Assembly: GCA_900618795.1 (NCBI GenBank)
Contig: UYJD01000011.1
Span: forward strand, 62,001 to 126,000
Length of the DNA stretch: 64,000 bases
Origin: Cyanodermella asteris
Taxonomy: Eukaryota; Ascomycota; Lecanoromycetes; Ostropales; Stictidaceae
Direction: 5' to 3'
The translations under genes were made by a program, and so were the position numbers. A model generated the notes under the pieces. It was not told the DNA's origin and searched no databases. It saw only the letters and a list, made by a program, of their open reading frames with translations. Below are positions 23,547-34,500 of this stretch, piece after piece (the stretch's first letter is position 1; each line of letters begins with the position of its first letter).

Positions 23547-24270
23547 GGGGATGGAGACAAGGGAGGTACCTGGAGTGAGCTACCTACATCCTGGTCGGGC
23601 GGCGAGGCTGTGCTGGCGGATTGCGCGTGTGTGGTGCAGAGTGCAGGCGGAGAAGGGCGCTGTGCTTGGGAAATGGGAGGGGGCATGGACATACCCTGAG
23701 AGGGTGGGCCATGGTGTTCAGCGTAATCTGTACGATTATATGTAAGATAATCTCGGAGACGATGTGCGTTTAATGATAATGATGAAATGCGACCTGCATT
23801 ATAATGGTTTCGTTGGTGGAGTAGATTCCCGATTGTGTGCGTGTGTATGTAGGCGCCTTGCTCGAAGCTCAGGGGCTAGGCTGACAAGGCTGAAACGAAT
23901 CACGCAAACAGGTCGGCCCAATCAGCGAGGTAACTAATCGGCTGGAATATGCCGACCGACACGATGGAAGCACGAGAAGCGTTGGTAAAAGTGTGGACTT
24001 TCAGTCGTAGGTAGTGGGTGTATATTACCCCCAACATGGTAGAATTGTCAACGCTCGTCAACGCGTCAACAAACCGCTTCTCTCGAAAATCTTCAGAAAA
24101 AACCCCGCCCACAAACGCCAAAGCACAAGTCAGATCGTTGTCGAGATCGTCATGTTCATCGATAATGCTGTTTCATGCAATCAAGCATAGCTTGCACGAG
24201 TCCAAGGAAGCGGCATGGCCAGAGCCCGTTGAGATTTTGTCCAAGCAAATGGGAGGTCAAGCCGGGAGCT
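23547..24270. other. Convergent intergenic region
   Basis: The TEA-factor gene and the dynein light chain gene converge here. I see only short frames with no motifs; both 3' untranslated regions are expected in this stretch. Confidence 0.5.
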
Positions 24271-24834
24271 TTACTGGGTCTTGAACAACAGAATGGCGCA
24301 GTGACCGAGGTACATGTAGATGAAGTGCTTGGTCTCGTGGGTGACGAAAGAGCCAAAGTTGCGGCCGACAATGCAGTGCCATGTAGCACCCTTGCGGGAG
24401 TCGAACTGGGAGTGAGATGTCCATGTCAGCCTGCGTAACGACCACCTCGAACCATGATTGTGTTGAACGGGCCTACCTCTTTCTTGATGTGCTGGGCGAT
24501 ATCTTTCTCAATCGAGAACTTCTCCATCGCTTCCTTGGCGACTTCAATGGCCTCTTGCTGCATCGACTCCTCCTGCGTGCCTCGGGTCAGTACGTTGGTG
24601 GGTTTGTGTGGGCATGGGCATGAATGTGTGCTTCCGGCTCAGGTTTCGGCAAGGCATTCGGAAGCACGCACCATATCGGCAGTCTTGATCTGGGCTGTTC
24701 ACGATTAGCGAAATTGTTCGAGAGGCCATGCGCGAGTTGCATGGCAAGCGGACAGGCGCATAATGCATGGTTGCGCTCTACGGCATGACCGTGCGCGAGT
24801 ACGTACCCTCGAGGGACTTCTTTTCGTCGGCCAT
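24271..24834 (-). CDS. Cytoplasmic dynein light chain LC8
   Basis: Four small exons (24834-24807, 24694-24672, 24572-24477, 24405-24271) give a 93-residue protein, the usual size of LC8. The order is an acidic MADEKKSLE start, [27 protein letters not shown] and [12 protein letters not shown], then [19 protein letters not shown] and [20 protein letters not shown], ending FKTQ. These are near-identical to LC8 across eukaryotes, including the [11 protein letters not shown] strand that makes the partner-binding groove. All three introns have consensus donors (GTACGT, GTGCGT, GTAGGC) and preserve frame. LC8 dimers serve dynein (nudG in Aspergillus) and many other partners as a dimerisation hub. 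Every exon is shorter than 140 nt, so the gene is easy to miss in simple ORF scans. Confidence 0.97.
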
Positions 24835-26054
24835 GTTGGATCCTGGTGGAGTATTGGAGTTTGTGAATGGAGTCTGAGTCGCCGAACGGGCTGGACAGGG
24901 AGTTCACAAAGGTTCAAGCTGTGTTGACTTTCAGGCAGAGGATGGACCAGCGAATGAAGCTCACATCGAGCCCGAAGATGCGTCGGAGGTCAAGTCCGAG
25001 GACATATCCGGTCGTTCGGGCTTATCTCCGTCTTCCCTTAACTACGATCCCATCTCTTGTTCTTGTCCACCTTTGCCATCTTACACCAGTCCATCATTTG
25101 CCGATTACATGTCTCGCATGATCATTGTTCTGGAACGCTGCATTCTGATGCGTGCAACAAACCCGTTTGTAATGTCATGAGCTACTAGCACGGCCGCAAG
25201 GACCTGCTCCAAGCCTACCTGTGCAGACGGCAGACGCCGCCGTCTCAGTGGATACCCTGCTATTTGACTGACATTGGATTCATCTACACCGATTTGGCTC
25301 TCCTGCGACGTTCAAGGTTCCGCGCGTACTAGGCAAGCCGCCACGAGGGCGCAGCCCCCCCTGTTTCTATTTGTTCTCTCCTTCACGCTGAACAAGGCGG
25401 CTCGACGGCCCGGGCTGAGGCCCTTGTTCTGCAATGACACCCTACTTTTCTGCAGCCTCAAGCTATGAAGACAGGCAGATGATCCCAACACCGTTACACT
25501 TCTATTCAGTCGGCCTGCCTTGGTCCCATCTGCCCGCTTACCTCAAACATAGCTCATGGCTATCGACAAGGGAGGCCAACTGTGCTAGCACGCGCTGTGG
25601 CTGCGATCCACAAACGACCCATGTTGTGAATGAGTGTCTACTTGCAATCCGCCCCTACTAGCCTCTCAACGACACCCTTTCACCTCACACTGCCCGCCCC
25701 AAGGCGTCTTCGCTATAGAATCATGCGCTTGTGCGCTCCTCCTGCGGCCGATCATTTCTCCTTTGCTCTGTGCTCCTTGTACTTCTCTGGCCATGCGCTG
25801 AGCGCCGCCCTTTTTCCTAATCGTTCTTGGTCTAGCAGTTGCTTGGATCTTCTGTATATGCCTTGCCATTTGTTTCCTCGTCCTTTACAGCCACGATTCG
25901 TTCGTTCAATTCTTCAATTCTACAAATACCCACTCTCATTCCGAATACCGTCAGAAAAGAAGTCGTCATTGCCCAAGCGAGCCATGTACCATCACCACTG
26001 TCGATCACACCATCGAATACAATAATAATATCACAGACTTCCATCAAAATTTCC
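24835..26054. other. Divergent intergenic region
   Basis: This lies between the LC8 gene (minus) and the membrane-protein gene (plus) and should hold both promoters. It carries several short pyrimidine-rich stretches upstream of 26055. The frame of the downstream gene stays open back to 25839 but without an ATG, so an upstream exon with the true start is possible. Confidence 0.45.
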
Positions 26055-27803
26055 ATGGCACAGTCAGCGTCATTATCTCTGTCACTGCCATTTTTACCTG
26101 GCAAGACAGCATCACAGAGCCAATCCGGTCAGTCAGCAAATGCACCACAGTCGTCTCAAAACAATGCTCAGAGCGCATCAATCTCGATGACAGTCTCATT
26201 GCAAATAGCATCTCCATTGCCGACATCGACAAACAACGGGGCTGTTAGCCAGTATGGCGGAATATACGCTGCATCCATTCCCTCATTCAGCGCTGTAACA
26301 GCAATCGACGGCCCGGCAGATGTCGCAACATCAGCAGCAGCACCATCAAGCTCCGCAGCATCAAGTAGCTCCTCCTCACAATCTCTAAGCCGCCCCGGGC
26401 TCATCTCCATAAGCGTCATCAGCGGGGTCATTGCGCTCCTGTTCCTCTCACTCCTCTTCTTCGCTCTCCGCCGGCGATATCGACAGATCCAACTGAACAC
26501 CAGCAACGACCCCGATGTTCCGCTCGTCGGCCCGCCCTTCAGTTCCGGGGCACCTTCTCCAATGCCACCAGGAACGATGATCACAACACCAAATAACGGA
26601 ACAAACCAAGACAGCGGTCCGTCCTCCCGCGCGCCTCGATCCCGTCAGATTCCATCACCTATCCCCATAATTTCGCCCTACCACGACGAGAAAGAAGTCT
26701 TCACACCCTTGAATCCCCCACAGTCCGCACTGCTGTCCCCGTCTAACAGACGTCCCACGCACCCGCGCCTCAGCCCCGCGCCGTTCTCACCACTATCGAC
26801 ATCCCCGGCGACCCCTTGCGCCGCATCGATTCGAAGATCCCAATCCTGGGCATACGACATCACACCGCCGAAAGTCCCATCTCCGCCTCCGCTTGTCAGT
26901 CCAATCTATCCGCCAAGCTACCCCACCGGCAGGGGGAACGTTTCCGGATCTCCATTCCCGCTGTCATCCAGCATGCTACTTCCCGTGAGCCCACTTGCCG
27001 GCCGCAGCGAGCTCGATTCCCCCGGACCGACAGCTACGTTCGGGGACGTCCGATGGGGGAGCAGAAGGAACTCCGGTCCCGTCCAGACGTTCCTCCACTC
27101 AAACCGATCGTCTCGAGGAAATTCCCGTGGCCATTCGCCGGGTTTGTCACCTAGTGCCTCCCGCCGTGGCTCCTCAGCCGTGATTCAAGAGATGTCCGGT
27201 GACGAACTCGCCCCAGTGCCAACGGAAATGAGCGCCCACCGCCACACCCAGCTCGAACATGAGAAAACAGAAGTGCCACGAAACGACAGGAAAGAAGGGA
27301 CAATGGACGCGCGAGCGCACCCGGATGCGGATGAACCCGTCGAGTTGCCGACCGGCAAAGCCACGCCCCGAACCAGCCGCTGGACGGCCGCGACAAACGC
27401 CACAGTTAATTCCACAAAGACCTCCAGCAGTGGTTTCAACTGGCTGCTAAAACGCAGCGGAACCGCCCAGAGCTCGAGCGCTCTCAGCGTGCACAGCGCC
27501 GCTAGTAGTCGGTACTCGCAGGCGAGCAGCCGGGACGGGATGGGTAGAGGGGATCGAATCGTGCCGGACATGCCTGTCATTGCGTCTGCGTCTGCGTCTG
27601 CGTTTGAGAGTGGGGACAACAGCGAGAGTGATGGTGGTGAGAAGAAGGAGGAGAGCAGCGGCACGGCAACGGCAACGCCTACGGCTGCTGCGAGGAACGA
27701 GGCCACGAGGCGGGAACGTCAGCAGGAGGTGACGAGTGGCTATACGGATACGGTGTCGATTCAGAGCATTTTGGATTTGATGAGGAGTGGGGCGGGGGCG
27801 TAA
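26055..27803 (+). CDS. Single-pass Ser/Thr-rich membrane protein, possible cell-wall sensor-like
   Basis: About 582 residues from the first in-frame ATG. Residues 1-113 are rich in Ser, Ala and Gln. One strong transmembrane helix follows at about 115-138 (ISVISGVIALLFLSLLFFAL), then the basic stop-transfer RRRYR and a long cytosolic tail of about 440 residues rich in Ser, Pro and Arg. The tail contains poly-Pro and Ser-Arg phosphosite-like patches such as RRSQSW. This layout resembles Mid2/WSC-type fungal wall sensors and the many fungal proteins with an extracellular Ser-rich stalk, but there is no cysteine-rich WSC domain. No clear signal peptide precedes the stalk in this model. Either an upstream exon supplies it or the protein inserts without one. 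Function is inferred from layout only. Confidence 0.65.
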   Translation: MAQSASLSLSLPFLPGKTASQSQSGQSANAPQSSQNNAQSASISMTVSLQIASPLPTSTNNGAVSQYGGIYAASIPSFSAVTAIDGPADVATSAAAPSSSAASSSSSSQSLSRPGLISISVISGVIALLFLSLLFFALRRRYRQIQLNTSNDPDVPLVGPPFSSGAPSPMPPGTMITTPNNGTNQDSGPSSRAPRSRQIPSPIPIISPYHDEKEVFTPLNPPQSALLSPSNRRPTHPRLSPAPFSPLSTSPATPCAASIRRSQSWAYDITPPKVPSPPPLVSPIYPPSYPTGRGNVSGSPFPLSSSMLLPVSPLAGRSELDSPGPTATFGDVRWGSRRNSGPVQTFLHSNRSSRGNSRGHSPGLSPSASRRGSSAVIQEMSGDELAPVPTEMSAHRHTQLEHEKTEVPRNDRKEGTMDARAHPDADEPVELPTGKATPRTSRWTAATNATVNSTKTSSSGFNWLLKRSGTAQSSSALSVHSAASSRYSQASSRDGMGRGDRIVPDMPVIASASASAFESGDNSESDGGEKKEESSGTATATPTAAARNEATRRERQQEVTSGYTDTVSIQSILDLMRSGAGA

Positions 27804-30506
27804 AGCATGAAATCAAGAGCCCGGGAAGATCGCGGACAACAACGTTGGGTTTTGTTAGAAGGGAGAAATAGATGCCCCCCCTCGGACGAGATTTGAGGCG
27901 GATAAGATGGGGCAATGGTGGGATAAAAAATGTACTGCTATACGGAGGCATCATAATGCAAGGGCAAGGGTCATGTCATATTATATACACGATGGGTATG
28001 ATGGAAATGACGAAAACAATGGAAGAAGAAAATATCCACGTCCCTGGCTACTTTCCATCGCCCCAAAACTCGAACTTGCCGCAGCCAAAGTCTCCGGTAG
28101 AAGTTTATTTTCCCTCTCGTCACTGTGTTTGTAAAGTATACAGTGACTTTGCACGGATCTTCACGAACGGTTCGCTTTGGACAGAGGGAAGGTAAACCAG
28201 TTCCATCACTGTCAAGAATCAAAGTACATCGCAGGAGACTCAAAATCGAGACAAAAGCTGTGGTTCCCAGCTCGAGCCTGCTAGTCGTGATCGAGCCGAG
28301 AGCAAAACGCTACAGAGATGGCATAGAGATGGTCTGGGAGGAACTTGGCTTCGTGTCTAGATGTGTGGGTTTGGTCAGACTTTTGACTGGCTATGCATCT
28401 TGTTGGTTGGTATTATTGTTTGCTCTTCATGTGGGAGAGAGGTCGTCGCGTCGGGCATCGAGCATCGACAGGCAAAACACAGTAAAGCCATTGGGGTTGA
28501 GAGGCGTGTATCACATTATCTGTTGACAGCAAGGAGAGCTTTGCTGGTGAGTAGTCATGACACAGCGAGATTGCAGAGTGATCGAGGGAGAAGAGGTAAA
28601 GCTGTGCAAATGCTTCGTCTATGGTATCAAGTCCTCGTTCAGAGGACAAATGATGGGCCGACGAAGGTAAAATTCCCAAACGATACCAATATTTGTTTGT
28701 TTTTTTGGAACCCTGGTAGCGATATGCTCAAAGCAAGCCGCCATAAGTGCCCATGTAGTCGTAGCCCCTCATCACTGGTCTACTCCTGTTATGCATATTC
28801 CATGCATACGCACGCTTCCGATTTCTAATGTGGCCTGCCAGCGATGCTCGGGAATTCTCACGCCGCCGATCACCCACTCCTTCATCTGATATCGTGAGGT
28901 ATCTTCTCACAATTCTGGCCATGCGATTTGAATGTGGAGGAAAGCTTCCGTGTAGTGGATCCAAACGATCAAGATAGTCTCTCCATCGCTTTCATCGATT
29001 TGCCATATATCGGTCTCGGAGAATTTCAAAAGAGACAAGGTGTCAGAGTTGTACTTCGGAAAAACCCTTTCAATTCTTTTCGGCGTGGGGCTGCTAAACT
29101 GATGCAGGGTTGCACGCATACGTGAGCGTAATAGATGAGACATGCGCGAGCGTAACGGACCTATAGCCTGTCTGGACAGACCGGGTCACACTGACCGTGT
29201 ATGGCCTTCTTCGGGAAGCTGTATAGGCACAGAGCTCATGGAAGCAGTATGGCTTGATTCGACGCATAACTCCATGCAAGCCCACCTGCCAGATTGAGTG
29301 CGCCGAGCGAAATTCCAGGCAGCTCTCTGAGGATTCTCTGAAAACAGTTCAGATCAATCGAATGGACAGGGCTGAAAGCGTGCATGTTTCTTTTCACCTG
29401 CTGTGACTTGGCCTGCGCGGAGGGCATACGAATGACCGACGTGCGGCCACTGACGAAAGGCTGAAAGGGTGCGGACATGTTCGGGTTCCCGAACCGTTAT
29501 TGAAATGTCGCCGGGCGACGTCTGCAGCCACCCGCGAGCCAGTGAAACCATGCAGCACCGACCGGCGAAAATGTTTGCTTCGCACGGCACGGAATGGGCA
29601 CCAACAGCGCACATGCACAAGGCGCGTTGACCACACAGAGTCTGACTTGAGTACTTCATAGTTCTGCCGCTTCACTCATGGTATGCACTAGCGAACCCCA
29701 GCTCCAATTTTGCTCTTTGGTGTATCCACAAAGTCATGCAGTCAGCGAACTGCTGGCAATGCCCGAAAGTCAACCCCCATCTGTGTCAGCGAGATCAGTG
29801 ATCGACGAACGGAGCGGAGGAGAGATGAGTTGTGGTGTAGAAATAGCCAGAACCAAGCCAGTCGATATCGTTGCCGACTTTTATGACTCGTTGGGATTGA
29901 AGAGCCGTAGCGACAAAGAGGCTCGTTCGCTTTGCAGCGGTGTCGATACTGCTGCACTGACGCTGGAATGATCGGAGAATGTGACAAGAGTCGTGTAACC
30001 GAACGTATCAGCCGTGCTTGGACCACGGGGGCGGGTTGACCTGACCGCCAGTCAGCTCATCTGCGGCGCCGATTCGTGTTGTCGTGTCTCGGCGCCAAAC
30101 CTGGGTATAAGCAAGTAAGCTGGTCGACAATGGCGGCCCAATCCTCGACGCTGCCCACGCTCACCTACTAATCAGGAGCTGACACGGTGCCGCCGCGATG
30201 ACAGTTGTGTCTTCCGACATGCTAGTACGAGCCGCCGTGGGGGACAATTGATGGGCATTTCGCCCTTGGTCATCCCGCAAGAACCCGCCAAGGCCATCTC
30301 TCGAGCAGCTACCTTCGATCGCCCACCATTTCCTGCACTAGGCGAGGAGCATGATGCGCACTGCAATGCATGCAGCCGACATAAAGCGAGAGGCTCCGGG
30401 AAGAGGTGCGGAATGCACAATGAATGCGTGCTAGTTGTATGAAAACCTTTGGGTCTTTGGTCTCGCTGGCTCGATCAATGTAAGACCTTGGAAAGGGAGC
30501 CGATAT
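27804..30506. other. 2.7-kb stretch without supported gene
   Basis: Short frames occur on both strands (for example 28361-28828 plus, 29678-29971 plus, 29354-29659 minus). None has a recognisable motif, and they overlap each other. The first 300 bases are probably the 3' untranslated region of the preceding gene. Confidence 0.5.
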
Positions 30507-31594
30507 TCAAGGTCTTCGACCGGTAATGATGTGTCTGCAGATTATGTTAGCATGAGAATGCCACTGTGCTTAGTCCTGTCTGCAGACACTAGCCTCCAGG
30601 CGATAGTCCCGAGACTCGGCCCCAGACTAACAAGAATTGTCACTTACATCGTGCAGAATAGTTGATTCTCCCTTTTGCTGATGGCTGGCAGGACGTCTTG
30701 TTCAAACCTCTTCACATCTTCGGCAGGCCAATTGTAGATCCTCGTGAATGGTGCCAAGCTGAGCGCCTCAAAGCTCTCGCGAAACATCAAGTTTCCCCAT
30801 CGCCCGAGCCACATGCTTTCCGGAGAGTTTGTGATCCACTCACTCAGCGGCAGACGAATGACCTGTTCCTCCACGTCCACAAATCCTCTAGCTCTTAGCT
30901 CGTTTGCTGCGTTCGGGTTGTATGCAAGTGACTTTCCACTCCGGCTAGTTGCATCTTGAAGATAGTTCCACCATTGTTGTACCACAGGAGGCACAGGGAT
31001 CCCATCGGTGCGGGGTTGCCAATTGATCTCTGCCTGCTCGATCCATCCCTGACCCGGTTTGAGATGTGTGAACACTTGCTGGTATAACGACGTCCATGAC
31101 GCGACAGAGCCATTCAAACAGCGCAAGTGAATCAAATCGAACGAGTCTTGTCCGTGCGACCATATGTCCTCGAAATCCTTCTTGACCAAAAACTTCACGT
31201 TGATGGGCATTTCCTGGGGCTGTATATTTGCAAGATCGACCCCAATGACGTTCGCCTCTTCAAACATGTCTGCCATCTCAATTGCCCAAAACCCCGAGCC
31301 TGTTCCGAGATCGAGGATGCGTTCTGGAGGTGTTCGGATGGGTGCCTTGAACAGTGAAAGCGGAGTTGAGGCCGATTCCGGTCGTAGACATCTGCGATCA
31401 CGAAGCATGCGGAAAATGGTGTGTACAAGGTCGAGTCTTTCGAGTTCCATCTGGGTGAGAAATCATCAGTATGCAACACGGCCAGTGCGCTTTGATCGTA
31501 ATCTTACAGGATCGCAAGGGTACATGTACGCGCCGCGGCGAAACTCGTGATAGCCGCGACCATGCTCGTAGATCATTCTCTCTGGTGGTTCCAT
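30507..31594 (-). CDS. LaeA-like SAM-dependent methyltransferase
   Basis: Three exons (31594-31508, 31450-30648, 30534-30507) with introns of 57 and 113 nt give about 305 residues. Near the N-terminus is the family stretch EHGRGYHEFRRGAYMYP. The SAM-binding motif I is ILDLGTGSGFWAIEMAD, followed by the acidic residue in VIGVDLANIQP and by a DLIHLRCLNG segment. The downstream WIEQAEINWQPRTD matches the post-motif strand of LaeA-like enzymes. The short last exon ends in the typical IxxGRRP tail, which supports the last splice. This group includes the regulator LaeA and many secondary-metabolism tailoring enzymes. No biosynthetic backbone gene lies nearby, so its target is unknown. The protein starts later than many relatives, and an upstream coding exon at about 31640-31670 does not keep frame. 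Confidence 0.88.
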
Positions 31595-34500
31595 TCCCCT
31601 TCTGCTGTTAGCAATTGCAGAGACGTGACGCAGCTCACTGCCGCACAGGAAACCAACCGATTGTTTTCGCCCATGGTCTCTTCCGTCCGTCCGTCCGGTC
31701 TTGCCACAGCAATGTTTCCTCCAACGAGACCAGGCGGCCCGGAAGAGACCTGGGTCCGAACGTAAGTGGCGATTTGAGAGGCCAGTTTGGCGGTGTTCTC
31801 CCAGGAATGGAACTCTCAGTGGATGAAAGGGATAGGAGGCAGCACGCAGGCCTAAGAGGCGCCTTTGTGGCTGCGGAGCAGGCTTCAGTTGCGGACAAAA
31901 TCGTGGTTGCTACCTCGGCTGCAACAGTCGCCAGCAGAGCGTCAAAGATGGCGGACGGACAATGGCGAGCTTGCCACGCCAGGAAAGGAGCCGGGGCGTT
32001 TTGGATATTTAAAGTGACTGTCGGCTCAGCTGATTGCAGGTTTGCGCACAGGGTGTAGGGGCTCGAAGGTAGCAGAGCTGCAGGGTGTTGCGCTGATGAA
32101 GGCGGACCGATCCGGTGGTGTAGCGTTGAGCCGGGCGGTTGGAATGTCGTGGGCTCAGTCGAGCTGATGGCTGATGCTCACACGGCGCAGGGAAGGACGA
32201 GAGTAATAATCAGCAGGCGACGATGCGAAAGGAGCACGAGCTTGAGAACCGGCAGAAGAGGCAGACAAGTAAGGCGGAGAGCAAAGGTTATGGAACCGGC
32301 ATCTCGGATCGCAGCACACAGGCCGCTACCATTAGCTACCGTCAACTGGTACAACGGACGAGTTGACGGTTCGGCGGCCACATCCTGCTAGCTGTTTCTG
32401 CCGCCCAGCAGAACAAGGGCTCCACGGCCTTCTCTGGCCTGACCCGCCGAAATACGACTCTGGCCAGCACCATTCGCTGCGAGGGCGGCCCAGCACCGAT
32501 TGGGCTTGGGCGAGTCCCGCGTTACCAGCTCCCTGGGTCGCCAGGAGCTTCTGGTACGGCGCGCTGGGGGCGGTACGTGGCTACTGGCAAGCGCCAGCGT
32601 TTTCGTTGTTATGAGACCCAGGATATGCATGAGCACCTTTGAGATTTGTTTGAAGGCGGCAAGAGCCCACCCTCGCAAGCGTTTAGAGTAGTAGTACCGA
32701 CTGTCGTCTCGTCGCCGCCAGCCCACGGGCTGAACAACGTAGAGTGGAGAATTTGTTGATACATGTACCGTACAGGACTCGCCAATGCATCACTCTTGAT
32801 GTCCTCGTGTTCCTTCCGGGCCGTGGTAGCGGATGCATGCAGGCCGTCAGGGCCGGGAAACCCTCTCGAAGAGTAACTCCAGACAACTAATCACCAGAGT
32901 CGCAGCATCGCTTGGTAAGACGGCTGCCAATTTCGTGTCTCCGCCGAGCTTTTCTTGTCCAATACTGGCGCCATCGGAACTAGCTGCGCGTTTTCGTGGA
33001 ATTAATGTTGAGCGTCAGTCGCAATGGTGCTGTTCTTGAGGTACCAGCGCTCTTGGTGGCCCGACTGCCGAGCGGGATCTTTGGGCCATCTGCCACAAAT
33101 CCACTACTGCTGCCCCTGGAGGAGGAGAAGAGCACCATTCATTAGCTTAGCGCTGCACGGCAAAGACAAGCATTCTAGCTTTCTCTCGAAGCGCTCGAGG
33201 CCTTGGGAAGCGTTGCACTCGCATCACGCTCTGACAGATGCGTCTGCGAGAAAGGGGCAAATGCTGCAAGTTCGATCGTATCTCAGAGCGAACCGGGTCC
33301 ATCAGGCTTAGGCCGGTGTTGCAGACGGCCTGCTCCCACCGTGATACGATCATGGCCATACAGCATTACAGCCAGCATACGCCACTTGGTTTTCGTGCGT
33401 CATTGCGCACACCGACTCCATCCCTGCGACATTTGTATCGTCTGCTTCGCTAGTAGCCGTCTCCGCCCAACCTCTTGGCGAGAGCCTGCTGACCTCGCAT
33501 GATCACCGTATCGCTCCTTTCTTTGATGGGATGTTGACACGGACGACGAGCGATGAGTCGAGAATAAGCGATATTCCATCACATGGATATCGAGAGTAGT
33601 GTTGTTGAGCCGTGCTTCTTCCAAGTCATCTCATGAGCGTCGAAGAACACCGATACAGAACGCACTCACTGGCACACAGCCACGGAAGATCAGACGCCTC
33701 GTTTTCGATGCATTACTATTGTTGGCGTGACTTGTTCGCGCCGTCGCTATACCGAACAGTCGCTGCCATCGACAATGCAGAGAGTCTCAAGTCCCTTTCA
33801 AGTACGATACGGCCACAGCCTTTGAAGTTTGAACAGCGGTTGTCGAGTGTCGACCGCGACTTGCTGACAGCCGTCGGTTGCGAAGCCGTGCTCAGGCCGA
33901 TCGGCTGGGCGTTTACCACAGTATTTCGTGCCGCATTCCTACCGTGGACAAACGTTTGTTCGTGCCGGCAAAGGTACCAATACGCTGGCGCATCCACCAA
34001 TAACCACATCAGAGCAACGGTCATTGGTTGTTGCAAGATCCTCGAATCACAAGCCTCAAAGTGGGCTTCGTTTGCTGACCGCCAGATCAGAGCGAGACAC
34101 CGCTGAGCACAGGCAGTCTTGAGATCTACGTTCTCCCACTCGTGCTGTGCGGCGATGCTTGTGTCAGAAAATGGATATGCCGCAAACTGTGCTCAGATCC
34201 GCTGGAGGTGGCCGAAATTGAGTATGACCCACGACCAACTCCGGGCATGCAAATGCAAGCCGCGCCTGCAGAAAACGACAGGCGCGGTGATGTCGTAGGC
34301 GCAAAGTGCCCCGGGGATGTGGTTTCTTCTGTTCGTTGGTGATGCCTTGGCTGCAGTAGCTCCGAATTCAGAATTTCAGATTGGCCTTCGCAGCAAGGCG
34401 AAAGGTACACGGGGATCCGCACGCTGCACGCAGACACATGGCCACGGTGCAGATGCCGCAAAGTCTGTGGGCCTCGCACGTTTCGCTGCAAACATGATTG

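Noticed and set aside
24156-24389. 77-codon minus-strand frame covering the dynein light chain
   Set aside because: It is in the wrong frame; the correct one gives the conserved LC8 sequence across four exons.
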